DNA from: Tetraselmis striata
Lineage: Eukaryota; Chlorophyta; Chlorodendrophyceae; Chlorodendrales; Chlorodendraceae
Reading direction: 5' to 3'
Assembly (NCBI GenBank): GCA_006384855.1
Contig: VCJN01002960.1
Span: 1-64,000, forward strand
DNA: 64,000 bases
Under the pieces are notes generated by a model, which saw only the letters and a program-made list of their open reading frames with translations, ran no database searches and was not told the DNA's origin. This document shows, in pieces, positions 11,051 to 22,062 of the stretch; the first letter of the stretch is position 1, and each line of letters starts with the position of its first letter. The translations under genes and the position numbers were made by a program.

Positions 11051-12232
11051 ATGGCGGGGATACAGTCGCACCTGCGCTCCGAGGCGGGCATCGACGCCGA
11101 CGCGCCGGTCGCGGCCGTGAGGGGCGGCTGCTCGGAGGTGTGCCCAGGGATGCTGTGTGGCCCGGGCTGCCCAGTGGATAGCCGCACCGCCGTCGCAGCC
11201 GCCGGCACAGGCAGCCTCCCCATGCTCATGACATTGTGGCAGCTCGGTGTGGAGCTGACTCCGGCGGTGGTGGTCGCTGCTGCGGCGGCGGGGCACCTCG
11301 ACACGCTGGTGTGGGCGCACGGCGCTGGCTTCCCGCTGTCCAACCTCGCCGCCGAGAGGGCCGCCGCCGCCGGCCGCCTCGACGTCGTCACCTGGCTTAC
11401 GGCGCACGCCTGCCCGCACGGACCACGCGTATGCGCCGCAGCCGCCTCGGGTGGCCACCTGGCCGTGCTGCAAGCCCTGCGGGCATCGGGCTGTCCCTGG
11501 GACGCTGAAACGACGTCGAGGGCCGCCGGCGCCGGGCACCTCGACCTCCTCGCCTGGGCGCTGCAGAACGGCTGCCCCATCACGGCCGACGCCCTCATCG
11601 AGGCCGCCGCTGGAGGCCACCTCGACGTGCTCCGCTGGGCAAACTCGTTCCGATGCTATATTCCTTGGTCTGATCGCTGCTGCAACGCCGCGGCCTGGGG
11701 TGGCCGTCTGGAGGTTCTGCAGTGGCTCGTGGGCGAGGCGGGCATGGCGATGGGGCAGCGCACGACAATGCGCGCCGCGCAGCAGGGCCACCTCCACGTC
11801 CTGCGGTGGGCGATAGATGCCGGCTGCCCCTGGAGCGCGTCAACGTGCACCTCGGTCGCCATGGCAGGGGGGCACGTGGAGGTGCTGGATTGGCTGCGCA
11901 AGTCCGGGGCTCTGGACTACGATACCCTCCAGAAGGAGACTCTCATCTGCCGCGACGGCCTCCGGCACAGGGACCGCGTCATGGCGTGGGTTGCCACCAC
12001 TTGGATGACGGATGCGGGGCTCGCAGCGTCCTATATGGGCAAGCCCCGCGGCGTGGGGGAACCTCCACGCGCCAGCAACAATACGCGTAGCTCGGTTCGA
12101 GACAAAATGACGACGACTGCACCCGCAGTGGGGACGGCGCAGCCAAAAACGGCGGAAATTCGAAAGTCAGACGAGATGCCATGTGAGAGAAGACAGCGAT
12201 CACAGCAGGATAGGCGACTGATTGCGCTGTAA
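11051..12232 (+). CDS. Ankyrin-repeat protein, single exon, 393 aa
   Basis: About nine 26-28-residue repeats occupy residues ~45-290. Each carries the core Ala-Ala-x-x-Gly-His-Leu-x-x-Leu-x-Trp, several followed by Gly-Cys-Pro-Trp or Gly-Cys-Pro. This is the ankyrin variant common in stramenopile and giant-virus proteins; ankyrin repeats are protein-interaction scaffolds with no catalysis. The C-terminal ~100 residues are hydrophilic, Arg/Ser/Thr-rich and without a known domain. There is no signal peptide or membrane span, so a cytosolic or nuclear location is likely. The frame stays open a little upstream of the chosen Met, which was taken because it follows the TATA box at a sensible distance. 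AATAAA overlaps the stop region (12233-12239). Third-position GC is very high, as in the neighbouring DUF789 gene, which faces it tail to tail. The exact partner is unknown. Confidence 0.85.
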   Translation: MAGIQSHLRSEAGIDADAPVAAVRGGCSEVCPGMLCGPGCPVDSRTAVAAAGTGSLPMLMTLWQLGVELTPAVVVAAAAAGHLDTLVWAHGAGFPLSNLAAERAAAAGRLDVVTWLTAHACPHGPRVCAAAASGGHLAVLQALRASGCPWDAETTSRAAGAGHLDLLAWALQNGCPITADALIEAAAGGHLDVLRWANSFRCYIPWSDRCCNAAAWGGRLEVLQWLVGEAGMAMGQRTTMRAAQQGHLHVLRWAIDAGCPWSASTCTSVAMAGGHVEVLDWLRKSGALDYDTLQKETLICRDGLRHRDRVMAWVATTWMTDAGLAASYMGKPRGVGEPPRASNNTRSSVRDKMTTTAPAVGTAQPKTAEIRKSDEMPCERRQRSQQDRRLIAL

Positions 12233-12239
12233 ATAAAAT
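12233..12239 (+). terminator. Polyadenylation signal of the ankyrin gene
   Basis: AATAAA directly follows the TAA stop, in an abruptly AT-rich stretch (AAATCATTAAAATATTATT). Confidence 0.6.
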
Positions 12240-12675
12240 CATTAAAATATTATTCATTGTATAAGGCAGACGCACGACAAAGCAGCGCAGCGTGGCGACC
12301 TCCATCTCTTGATACATACAGTAACACTCCGGCGTGGCGAATATGTCTTTAATCGGTGGCCCACGCTCCGAGTCATCACCGCACGAACCGCTCAGAGTCC
12401 GTGGCGCGTCACTGGAAGATGAACGCGGCATGTCTGCTTAATCTCGCCGCATTCTGTGGCGCCCTCACAGCCACCGAGTATGTGCTCGTTTCGCTTAGCT
12501 ATTGCCACACGCTGGGCGGGCTGCTTGAGTTTGGGTGGAGCGCGGCCGGCCGATGCGGGAGGCATGAGTCGGTGGTCGTTTGGAGGGGCGAATCGGATGC
12601 AGTACAGCATTGGCGTTTTAGGGCATTCGGTGCGACACTTTTTGAGCCGCCATGGCTGCGCTAGAATTTTGTTGT
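12240..12675. other. Convergent 3' intergenic spacer
   Basis: This spacer separates the tail-to-tail ankyrin and DUF789 genes. Open frames here lack any family signature. Confidence 0.5.
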
Positions 12676-12681
12676 TTTATT
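12676..12681 (-). terminator. Polyadenylation signal of the DUF789 gene
   Basis: TTTATT on the plus strand reads AATAAA on the minus strand, about 57 nt past the DUF789 stop. Confidence 0.5.
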
Positions 12682-12737
12682 TTCACTCGTCTTACAGCCG
12701 TCTCCCTACCGATTATGCCCCATCGTCCCCCGCCCTT

Positions 12738-15700
12738 TCACCGGCTGTTGCGGTTTCGGAAATTGAAAAAGTTGTAGTCGTGGTGCAGCGTGCGGCCGCC
12801 GCGGACGCCCAGGCTGCGCGCGAGACGGCCGGCGCGCACGCGCAGCTCGCTGATGTAGTCGTGCACGGCGGCCTGGCAGGCGGCGGGGTCGGCGCCGGGC
12901 GCGGCGTCGGGCGACGCGTCGAACCAGGCCTCGGAGCCCATGGCGTACCACTCGAGCCCGACGACGCGCAGCTCGGGCGGCGCCTTGGGCTCAGGGTGGC
13001 CGCGCCGGCACGCCATCGCCGCGGGCGCGAGCGTGTGGTACGTGAGAAACGCGGCCTTGAGCGGCGCGTCGGGGATGCGGTAGATCGGGTACCACGTGAC
13101 GGCGAACCAGGAGTGCGGGTGCAGGTCGGCGAGTCGCATGTGCTTTACGAGCCTCGCGTCCGTGGGCGAGGACGCGAGCCCGGGCCCGGTGCCGCCCTGG
13201 TACGCCGCGGCGCCGTCCGCGAGCGCGTCGATCGTCTCGGTGAGCGGCAGCCGGTCCTTGGGGGCCGCCGTCTCGATGAACTCGCACGCCAGGCGCATCT
13301 TGGGCGGCCAGCCCTCCACATCGCTGGTGAACACGCCGCCGCCGCGGTCACCCGCCGCCACGTCCTTGGCGCAGTGCGGCGTGAACAGCCGGATGGCGGA
13401 GATGAAGGGCACGTAGTACGACATCGACGCGCCGCGCGTGCCTGCCCAGGAAGAAGGGGGGGGGGGGGGGGGGGGGGGGGGGGGAGGGGGGGGACATTGG
13501 GTCGATGAGCCGGGGACGAGGAAAAAAAAAGCCACTCGATCCGATGGTACGTGGAGGCAACTTCGTGGGGATCGAAACACACAGAATACATCGCCTGATA
13601 TTGCTCGACGGGGTGCGCCTACCCGGAAATGTCGTGTCTATTCGTCGGAGGTCTAGTAGTCGAAAAACATTGTGTCGGTTCGGAAATGCCCCCCCCCCCC
13701 CCCCTCCCCCCTTCGTTGCACCCGACCCCGGGGCTCAGAAATGCCGAGGCATACTCAACAAACCGACGCTGCAAGGCCTCGCGACACAATAAAACACTGC
13801 CCCGGACTTATTTCCACGGAGGTCAACCTCACCATCGACTTCGGCTTTCGGAATGCATGTGACAGTGTATCTACTCTGCGTTCCATGCAAGCATAGGTAT
13901 AAGTATCAGCAGATACGTATACATCTCATAATAATAACTTAAAACACACATACATATTGATGTGTATTCATTTATGTACATACATATAAAAATAAATCTA
14001 CATGTATGTATGGCATGTGGATGCTACAGCTAGGGAAAGGGGGGGAGGGGGGGGGGGGGCTGATGGTTGGTGCCCTTGCGGGCTCGAGGCTGCGCGGCCT
14101 CACCTCCCATGGTGTACACCCCCTGCCCGAACACGCTGGGCTCGTTGAACCAGTCCCACACCCGCTCCTGCGCAAGGTGGGCCACACAAGTGTGTGTGTT
14201 GGGGGGGAGTGGGGGAGAGGGCTCAACGCAATGTGTGGCAGAGCATGGTGATACTCTTCCCCGGGCGGGGGGGGGGGGGGAGTGGGGGAGGGGGCTCAAC
14301 GCAATGTGTGGCAGAGCATGGTGATACTCTTCCCTGGGCGGGGGGGGGGGGAGTGGGGGGGGGGCATTCTAGGCTCAAGTTGCGCCAAGAGCGGCGGGTC
14401 CGAGGGCCCACCATGTACGAGGCTGCGATCCGGGGGAAGAGGGGGGCATTTGGCGGGCCGCACCATGGTGGGCTGCTGGGCGGCACGCGGCAGGTCCGCC
14501 AGCACCGGTGTGACGGCCACGAGCAGGCGGTCGATGTCGGTGGTGGGGTGGCTGCCGGGCGGCACACCCTCGCTGGCGTCCCCGGAGCTGCCGGCGTCTG
14601 CGTCGCTGTCGCCCCGGCAGCTGGGCAGCGGGGAGCTCGCGGGTGGCGGCGCCTGCACGGGCGCGCCGCCGTCGGCTGCGCCGTCCGGGGGCAGGCCGCC
14701 GGGCAGGTCCGGCAGCGCGCTGTCTGTCACCGGCGGCCCCTCCAGCGGCAGGTCCGGCAGCGGCGGCGCCGAGGGGGGCGGCGGCGGCGGCGGCCCAGAG
14801 GGCGGCGCAGCCGCGGGGGGCGGCATCGGCGCCGAGGCGAGCGACTGCAGCATGCGCGCCGCCAGGCTGCCCCACAGCAGCGCCGCCCCCTCGCCCGCCA
14901 CCGGGTGCGCCCTGCCCTCCGCCTGCTGAGCCAACACCACCCTCAGGCGGTCAGCCCTGGCAAACCCCAAACAGGAAAAGAGAACCCCCCATCCGTGGAC
15001 GGGCGGTTGCACTCGAATGTGTAGGGTTTGGGGTCATACCCTAAACTCTGCATACCAAATGGACGCGGAACGAAGCAAGTACAAGGCCCCCCCCCCCCCC
15101 CCCCCCACACATACGGGTGAATTGACTGGCGGGGGCGGTAGGGGGTGCGCACCATGTTGTGGGCTTGACTCCGGCTGGGGGTGGGTATGGCGGTGGCGGT
15201 GGGGCTGGGGCCGTGGTGGTGCACCCGCAGGGCGCCGGGGCCGAGCGGGCTGCTGAGCCCCGGTGGCGGCAGCGGCGGCAGGGGCGGCGGCGGCCCCTCC
15301 GCCTCGCCGCCCTCCCCGCCCGGCGGGCTGCCCGCGAGGCCCTGCTCCCCCGCGGCGTCAAAGTCCGCGCTCCAGCGGCGGCGGTGCCCCCACGGGCGGG
15401 CGCCCCCCTCCCCGCCGCCCCCGCCGCCGCCGCCGCCCGCCGCATGGTTCAGCCGCTCCGCTGCCGCCGCCACCACCTCCCCCGGCGCCGGCAGCCCACC
15501 GCCCAGCGGCTCGCCCCCGCCGCCCCCGCCGCGCGCGCCGCGCAGCATCATCCCGCTCACCGGCGTCGTGCACGCGCTCAGCGACGCGCCGTGCGGAAGC
15601 GCCATGGGCGAGTCCCAGTTCTGGCTGAGCCCCATCTCGCTCAGCTGCGCCGCCGGGCCGCTCACCGGGCTGCCGGCCACCACGGCGCGCCAGTTGAGCA

Positions 15701-16333
15701 CGGGGGCGGGGGGCGCCACGGGCACCGGGGACGCGGCCGAGGCAGCGGAGCGCCCCTCCGCCCTCCCGCCCGCCCTCGCCCGGCGCGGCGACCGGCCCGC
15801 CTTGCCGGGGCTGACGCCAGGGTTTGCCTTAGGGCTTGCGGGGCTGGGACTCGGGGCGCGCCGCCAGCTGCCGGCGGCGGCGCCGCGGCCGGGGGCGCCG
15901 CCTTCAGGGCCCTCGCTCCCCAGAGCCTCCGCGCCCGCGCGCTGCTGCGGGGGCACGTAGCGCCCGGGGGACGCCTCGCCGCCTGGAGGTGCCGCCGCGG
16001 CTCTGCTGGGCGGCGGCGGCACGGCTGCGGGAACACCGCCAACGAGCGCAAGCAGGGGCCGGGGGGCGCCCTCAGTCCACGGATCCAGGGTTCAGAGTTT
16101 AGGGTTTAGCCAAACATCCCAACTCCAGCAGGAACGCCCCGAGGGGGCAAGGGGGGGGGGGGGGGGGGCTTACGTGCTTCGATTGCCGAGGAGTCAGGGG
16201 CGCCGCCGCTGTCCTTGTCTGCAGGCGGCAGAGTTGGCGCAGGGGTCTCCTGCTGGGCACCCGTCCCTGCCTCCGGCGGAGCTCTTGCCTCGGGCCTGGA
16301 GAGAGCGGTGAGCAGGTCAGGGGCAGCCAGCAT
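12738..16333 (-). CDS. DUF789-family protein, five exons, about 776 aa
   Basis: Exons (minus): 16333-16174, 16024-15115, 14956-14464, 14167-14104 and 13441-12738. Donors and acceptors are GT-AG and phases join as 1, 2, 0 and 1, giving a 776-residue frame. The C-terminal ~250 residues match the plant/algal DUF789 family: Asp-Ile-Asp-Arg-Leu-Leu-Val-Ala-Val-Thr-Pro, then Trp-Asp-Trp-Phe-Asn-Glu-Pro-Ser-Val-Phe-Gly-Gln-Gly-Val, Ser-Tyr-Tyr-Val-Pro-Phe-Ile-Ser-Ala-Ile-Arg-Leu-Phe, and the hallmark Trp-Tyr-Pro-Ile-Tyr-Arg-Ile-Pro followed by Phe-Leu-Thr-Tyr-His. The function of the family is unknown. Exons 1-3 encode ~440 residues rich in Pro, Ala, Gly and Ser, probably disordered. The donor of exon 3 is the weakest call (14463 or 14418; both keep phase 0). 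Introns carry long G/C runs, and intron 3 has a 72-bp tandem repeat. Start: first Met of exon 1, with no signal peptide. Confidence 0.85.
14208..14365. repeat. 72-bp tandem repeat inside DUF789 intron 3
   Basis: Two near-identical units, each CTCAACGCAATGTGTGGCAG plus a G run, with a third truncated copy. They lie between exon 3 and exon 4 of the DUF789 gene. Third-copy decay and G-run length are the only differences seen. Confidence 0.85.
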
Positions 16334-16941
16334 AGCGCTTTTTGGTGTGGCGGGAAAGCAGCAGTTGCGGGAGGGGAGGGGAGGGGAGAGGAGGGGAGTT
16401 GGTGAGGCCGCCCTCTGCAGATACCTATACGCCCACGTTAGACCATACTACGGGTGCAGACTAACCTATAAGAGTCCTCATTTCAAGGCTCAAGGTGGCC
16501 TTCCCTGGAAGTATCGACTAAATTGGACCTCTGGCAGGTGCGGCGGGTTCGTATTTGCAGAGTCCCCACTGCCGCGCAGGGTGCCGGTTGGGGCAGGTGC
16601 ACGCTCCTTACTCGAGCACTGCGTGAGGCGGTGCGGCCGGGCAACTGACGGGGCCGCGGTGAGCAAGTACCGGCGTAACTACCGCAGCGGACTATCAACA
16701 TCCTGAATATCAAAAGAGCGACGTCCGGAGTGCGGGCGCCCTACTTCCCGGCTGGCATGGCACAAACCCGCCGCTTGTACTTGTCCATGACGGATAGCTG
16801 TGGTAACAGTTGGTTCATAGACCGAAGTCGCCGCACTTTCAAGCCGTGCTGGCTATTTAGCAGTTATGGCACTGTTTAGATCATAGCCCGGGGTTGGCGG
16901 CGCGCGGAGACAGAGGGGGGGGGGGGGGGGGGGGGGGGGGT
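16334..16941. other. Spacer between the DUF789 and ubiquitin-like genes; G run next to the upstream frame end
   Basis: A pyrimidine-rich strip (minus strand, about 16365-16400) precedes the DUF789 start codon. A G run at about 16915-16940 abuts the end of the upstream frame. I see no TATA box and no gene. Confidence 0.4.
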
Positions 16942-17617
16942 TCACCCCGTGGTGGCCCTGGGGGGCGCCAGGCCCGGCGGCGCCTCCGCGCTGGCCGCCT
17001 CCCCCTCCTTCACGCCGCCCACCTGGCGGCGCTTAGCCGCCTTTCTCTTCCCCTTCCCCTTGTGGCGGGGGACGCCCTTGCCCCCAGGGGCGCCCGCCTC
17101 CTGCGCGGGGGGCGCGAGGGCGGCATCCGGCTCCCGCGCGGGGCCCTCGCCGGGGGCGCCGCCGTCGTTCGCCAGCGCGCGCGGAATGCTGCCCGGCGGC
17201 GCCACCAGGACGGCGACCGTGATAGGCAGCACCAGCCGCTTGAGCCAGCTGGGCTCCGAGGCGGCCACGGGCGTGCCAAACACTGCGGTGGTGCGTTCAA
17301 AGCCGCGCCCGCACAGCACCGCCGCCTCACCGGCGTGCGCTGAGGGGCCCAGCGGCGGCAGGCCGGCCGCGGCGCGGTGCCGGGCGACGTACTCCCGCTT
17401 CTGCCGCGCCACCGACAGCCCCGCGAGCGATTCCTTGCCGCTGACCTCGAAGCGGTGCGGCAGTGCCAGCGGCGTGCCGCCCACGGAGCCAAAGACCTGC
17501 ACAGGACAGGGCGCACAGGACAGGGCGGGTTGGGGCGCGGCACCTTGCCGTCAGTCCACTTCATCCCCGGGGCGCGTTCCGCAGGAGGACAGCCCCATTC
17601 CTTATCACCATATTAGC

Positions 17618-17648
<31 letters not shown>

Positions 17649-18760
17649 TGGGCCCCCAAAAAAGAGAACCGGCCCTGTGCACCCAACCGTGCCACACCAA
17701 CAGGGGGCAGGCAAGACGTATATGTGCCTACATCTATATCCGTGTTGGAGTAGTAAGACCGACATGTCTACGTGCAGAGCACTCTCTCTCCCCCCCCCCC
17801 CCCCCTCGCTCTGCACATAACTACATGCACATACATGTCCACAGACCAGGCGGTTTAACCATGCCATACCATACCACATTCCCACACACACACACATGCA
17901 GGCACAAGTGCGCCTCTTGCCACAGCATGAGGCGAGGCCGGCTGCAGCATGGGCACACAAGAGCAGCCCAGCCAGCCGCAGGTCCGTGACACACTCATCA
18001 GGAAAGGCGCTTTGCCGGCAATGTTGAACTGCTGCACCTCCTTGGAGGAGTTGGATAGTGGCCATCCAAGAGAGAGAGAGGGACGGGAAGAGGGAGAGGG
18101 AGGATTGTGTGTGTGTGTTGGGGGGGGGGAAGGGGGGGGGGGGGGGGGGGGCTGACCTGCGCACGGAGGCGGCAGCTGCCAAAGGTGTCGTCAACCGGGA
18201 GGTCAAGCGGGCGCAGTGGGCCGCAGGGCGGGCCGGACGCGGGGCGCCACACGTCGTACGCCAGCGGCAACACGCGCAGCGAGACGCCGGCGGCGGCGAG
18301 CAGCTCCGCGGCGCCGGGCGGCAGCTCGGGCGCGCTGACGGCGGCGTCCGAAAGCAGGCGCGGACGCAGCAGCTGCCCGATTGCGCGCTCGTCGCGGTAG
18401 AGGATGGCCTGCGGCGGGTCATGGGCAACCGAGAGCCCAAATCTATCAGTTTCATACCAAAGTATCTCTTATTTTTTCCGACATGTGGGCCCGCGGGGGC
18501 GCGCGGGGAGGCACCCTCCAGCTGCGGCACTCCCCAGCGAGCTCCTCCTCCCTGCAGCCGGTCTCGATGCCAAGCTCCGCGGGCGAGAGGGTGTCGTCGC
18601 CGGCGTCCCAGGGCGACAGGGAGCCGCCACCGGCGCTGAACGTGAGGCGGCGCTGCTCTGCCGGGATGCCCGCCTTTCGTGCGAGCTGCCGCTTGACGCC
18701 CTCGACCAGGCAGAGCGGGTCGACCACCAGCAGCTGCGCGATGCGGCGGGTGTTTGGCTC
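16942..18760 (-). CDS. Ubiquitin-like-domain protein, 3' exons of a gene with unresolved 5' end
   Basis: Phase-0 exons on the minus strand: 18760-18515, 18408-18157, 18040-17993 and 17496-16942, together 366 codons to a stop. The first exon has a ubiquitin-like pattern: Gln-Leu-Leu-Val-Val-Asp-Pro, Val-Lys-Arg-Gln-Leu-Ala-Arg-Lys-Ala-Gly-Ile-Pro-Ala-Glu-Gln-Arg-Arg-Leu-Thr-Phe, then Asp-Asp-Thr-Leu-Ser-Pro-Ala-Glu-Leu-Gly-Ile-Glu. The rest is not recognised. The last exon has a short hydrophobic stretch (Leu-Val-Leu-Pro-Ile-Thr-Val-Ala-Val-Leu-Val) and an Ala/Pro/Lys-rich tail with a basic patch. An alternative reading at the 3' end is a donor (GGGTGAACCCC) in place of the TGA, which would extend the gene. 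The first beta strand of the ubiquitin fold appears to lie upstream of 18760, but the frame there is interrupted by a stop next to a G run. Function unknown. Confidence 0.55.
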
Positions 18761-18837
18761 CTCAGCCGCCCAGATAGTCCCAATTCAGCGCCCCCATCCC
18801 CTCCCCCCCCCCATCCCGTATTGCCTGATTTTGCCCA

Positions 18838-19135
18838 GTGACCGCCCTTCCCCTACCTGAGTGCCGCTGCCTGACAGGCTCTGAGAATTTCCGCTGTGCA
18901 CTTCCGTGGAGGCTGCTGCCATATATGTCCTCGCTGCTCACGGGCGCTGGGCCAGAGGAGGACGGCCTGTCACACACCCAGCCCGTCAGCTCTCCCCCCC
19001 CCCCCCTTTTTCCCACTACTCAACCTAGAATCAGTGCCCAGCAAAAAGGTGTGCCGGAGCATCAACAACGCCGCGCTGTCGTCACCACCAAGCAGGGCCG
19101 TCAATGCCAGTGCCTGCGCTTTGCCCGCGCGAGGT
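18838..19135 (-). other. Possible upstream exons of the ubiquitin-like gene
   Basis: Two coding-looking minus-strand stretches have splice-like borders. One is about 19120-19030, starting after GCAAAGCGCAG and reading Ala-Leu-Ala-Leu-Thr-Ala-Leu-Leu-Gly-Gly-Asp-Asp-Ser. The other is about 18972-18860, starting after GTGTGACAG and ending at CAG|GTAGGGG. They join to each other in phase through an AG|GTTGAG donor, but the phase does not match the ubiquitin-like exon, so the connection is unproven. Confidence 0.3.
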
Positions 19136-20141
19136 GAAGAGTGCGTGCCGGTACGGCGATCGGACCCGGTGGCCGGACGATGAGGCGGCGCGGCTGTCGA
19201 TGAGTGGGCGGCGCTGCTCAAGTACGAGGATACATCGTAAAGAGATGTATCGGGACCCACAGCGGCGAGTAATAAATTTCGTAAATCGATTTCTGTTCGC
19301 AGAGCTAGGTATATGCGACGGTGCCACGTACGGGCCGCCGCGCGTGCCAGAAGCGCAGGTGCGCCGGCTATCGATGATGCCGCCAGGCACAACGCCTGCT
19401 GGACGAGCAGGTGGTTGCCAGCGAGGCTGCGAGTACCAGCGCGCTCAGCAGCTCCGCCTGTAGGCGCCTCAACCATGAAGAGGGGCCAATATGCCAGTCG
19501 GAGGGCCGCGGACCACCCGCTGGGCCGCGCCCGCCTACCGGTGCTGTGCTGCCTGATAAATCCCGTCATACTCGTAGTTCCTGCCCAGTGGCTGGTGCGA
19601 ATATCAGTATATAACGACAGTGAATCCCCGGGTGGCCCAGCGTGTCTCGCACTCAACAGGCGCTCGCTCACCTGCGACCAACCGCAGCCCGCCGCTTGAT
19701 CAACCCGGCCGCGCCCGGAACTCCGCAAAGCGACTCTGCAGGCCTTGTCAGAGCTAACGAGTGGAAGTTTTTCAATGCACGTCGCCTTGGAAGCTGCGCA
19801 TGGGCAGCAGAGTTGTTGCTGTTGCCTGCTGGTGGGGCGCCAGCGAGTCGTCGATGACTCGGTGCGCGAGCTGATCTGCCGGCCAGCGTCGCCCGCAGGC
19901 ACAGCGCGCGAGGCCGGCGGCTGCCTGCGCGCGCGCGCCGGTCGCCGCACATGGTGATGGCAAGCCAGCGGCCTACGAGCAACACTGCTGGTGTGAATTA
20001 CAAAAAGGGCAGTAACAAATCCACCTACTGCTAAAAGTAGTTGATGCTGGTACAGGTTTACCTGCTGTGTACCCGTACGGGTTTTGCTTGTTTGAATTGG
20101 AAAAGGCCAGTACCGCGTGCAAACGTGTACACAAACGGCGG
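19136..20141. other. Coding-like but unassigned stretch
   Basis: GC-rich minus-strand frames read as Ala/Leu-rich peptides (around 19490-19330 and 19960-19700), but no domain or consistent splice model emerges. A word of about 50 nt at 19988-20040 (GAATTACAAAAAGGGCAGTA) recurs at 38122 and 38279. Confidence 0.3.
19988..20040 (+). repeat. Dispersed repeat, copy 1 of 3
   Basis: GGTGTGAATTACAAAAAGGG followed by CAGTAACAAATCCACCTAC. Copies lie at 38122-38176 (nearly identical) and 38279-38325 (diverged), both in intron 1 of the receptor phosphodiesterase gene. Confidence 0.8.
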
Positions 20142-22053
20142 TCTGATCTAAACCTGTTAATATGGGGTTTCCCAACAGTGCTAGCTGTCCTAGTGTGACC
20201 CGTACGGTCTGCTCGTGGTTTCAACCGGTTTTGTTACCGGTACCATCGGGTTTTTGTACGGGCTGCACCATCGCCCGTGCTTGAGCCAAGCGTTATTCCC
20301 GGCCGGGGAGCTACTTAGGACAGCCACACCACAAGCTCATCTGCCATGTTCCAGCTCGTTGCCTTCAGCCGCGGCTTCGCGTACTTGTGCGCGAGAGGGT
20401 TGCAGTTGTTGATCAAGTCCGCACCCAACGAGGCTGATTTCCCCGGTCGTATCAGTAGTGAGTCATCGTGCCGCGCACATGCGTGACATCATCCGGCAGC
20501 GATAGACAGCCCCTCGGTAGTGTGGTTTTCCCGAGTCGTGCGCCCGAGGTCGCTTTCCGTTCTTGCCCGGGCTTTGCGGCTGGGACGCTTTCGGGTGGCG
20601 ATGCACACGGTATGAAATTAGAGTTGGGGGTTGAAACCTCATCAACACCCGAAGCCGAGTCGCGGTTCGGGCCCGCTTTCGTGGGCTCATGTTATGGAGC
20701 ACCCTCTCGCGGTAATAAACTCTAGAGGGTAGGTGGGGCGGCCGCGCTCGGTACCATGGCCGCTCTTCGTCACGGTTGTCAACGGCGACAACTACATACG
20801 CCTACCGCAAAAAATCGGCGCGGACGGAAGAGGACGGCAGTGTCGTCAGAACGGCCGTTTGCCGTTATGCAAGACATTGCAACTCGGTCCGCGGGTCCTC
20901 ACAACAAGGCATCGTGGCATCAACGGTCGTTGCGCGTTGTGGTTCTTCGGAACTACCGTGTCATTGGTCCGTTACGGGGATGGCGCCGCTCATGCGACTG
21001 TGGTGTGAGAGGGCTCGTCACCCTCGCCATAACCGTGCCGCATCAACGTCTGCTGTGGTTGCAGCGGGGAGCGTCTACGCGGCTCGGTCCGTCGCAGCAC
21101 TTCCGACGTTTCTTATTGTGCTTGTGTCGTCGTCACAAGGACGACAACCAGAAGCTGCCCGCCGGGGGGCATCTCTACCACTTGACGTGTTCGGCCACAC
21201 TGGGTCTCGTGCCCGCGCCCCGATGCGCTATATGCGTTCCAGGTGCCGCCCCTCGTGCGAGGCGGCGCGACGACCGCCGTTGGCGCTGATGGCAATGGCC
21301 GTACAACGCAGTCGTCGCGCGGCGACACGTGTCCACCATCCGCAATATGCACAGGTACATAGTTACCGTCGCGTCGCGTACAAAGTACCGTACTCCACAT
21401 GGATGTACGTGGCGCGCTCGCGCGCCAACACGCGTAGCCCGTACTCATCGTACATGTGCCGCTATGCTGGGTATACTCGCCAACGTTCCCGCTCTTGTTA
21501 ATCTGCATGTCCGGTTCCAGTCGCGCGCCGCTATGGCACTGCTATGCTGCACGGCGCCCTTGGGAGATGCCTCCATAATTTCGCACCTTGTCCGGCCTTG
21601 TGTCGCTCCGACGTTCGCCGGCGCCCACGTCTCCCATCCGTGTCTGCTCTACGCCTATGCCTCGATCGAGGACCATGCACGTCATGTTGGCGCGAGACCC
21701 CCTACAAACCAAGACAATTCCGCCTTCGTCTGGTTGGCACGCGTGCTGACTGCGCACGCTCGCAGTGGTAAACGAATCACGTGTAACAGCAAAACGAGAC
21801 TCGATTGCATATTTGAAATGATCTAAATCTGTGTATGGGGTTTCCCAACAGCGTTAGATGTCCTCGTGTAACCCATATGGTATGCTGGCGGTTTCAACCG
21901 GTTAAGTTACCGCCATGTTTCATGTCCCACCATGTTTCAGTACGGGCTGCCCCATCGCCCGTGCTTGATCCATGCGTTCCCAGCCGGGGAGCTATTTAGA
22001 ACTACCACCCGCTCGCCGGCCATCTTCCAGCGCTCGTTGCCTTCGGCAGCGCC
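20142..22053 (+). mobile_element. Element bounded by about 235-bp LTR-like direct repeats (R)
   Basis: R1 (20142-20375) and R2 (21817-22053) both begin GATCTAAA(C/T)CTGT, continue ATGGGGTTTCCCAACAG and contain TACGGGCTG, CCATCGCCCGTGCTTGA and CCGGGGAGCTA. The internal 1.4 kb has long frames but no reverse transcriptase, integrase or gag signature. It therefore looks like a non-autonomous LTR element (TRIM/LARD-like) or two copies of a short repeat flanking unrelated DNA. A diverged inverted copy lies at 8299-10040. R1 and R2 differ at many positions, so insertion is old. Confidence 0.6.
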
Positions 22054-22062
22054 ACGGCGCAC

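Noticed and set aside
12456..13508. 350-codon plus-strand ORF
   Set aside because: Antisense to the DUF789 domain exon; its Arg/Gly/Val-rich content follows from the high third-position GC on the other strand.
15020..15052. Telomere-like TAGGGTTT/CCCTAAA words (also near 16098 and 31568)
   Set aside because: Only one or two units each, scattered in introns; not a telomere or interstitial telomere array.
15159..16109. 316- and 259-codon plus-strand ORFs
   Set aside because: Antisense shadows of DUF789 exon 2, whose minus-strand frame is splice- and phase-consistent.
20776..21501. 241-codon plus-strand ORF inside the LTR-like element
   Set aside because: No domain; frame not conserved with the inverted copy; Arg/Cys/Ser-rich composition typical of GC-rich noise.
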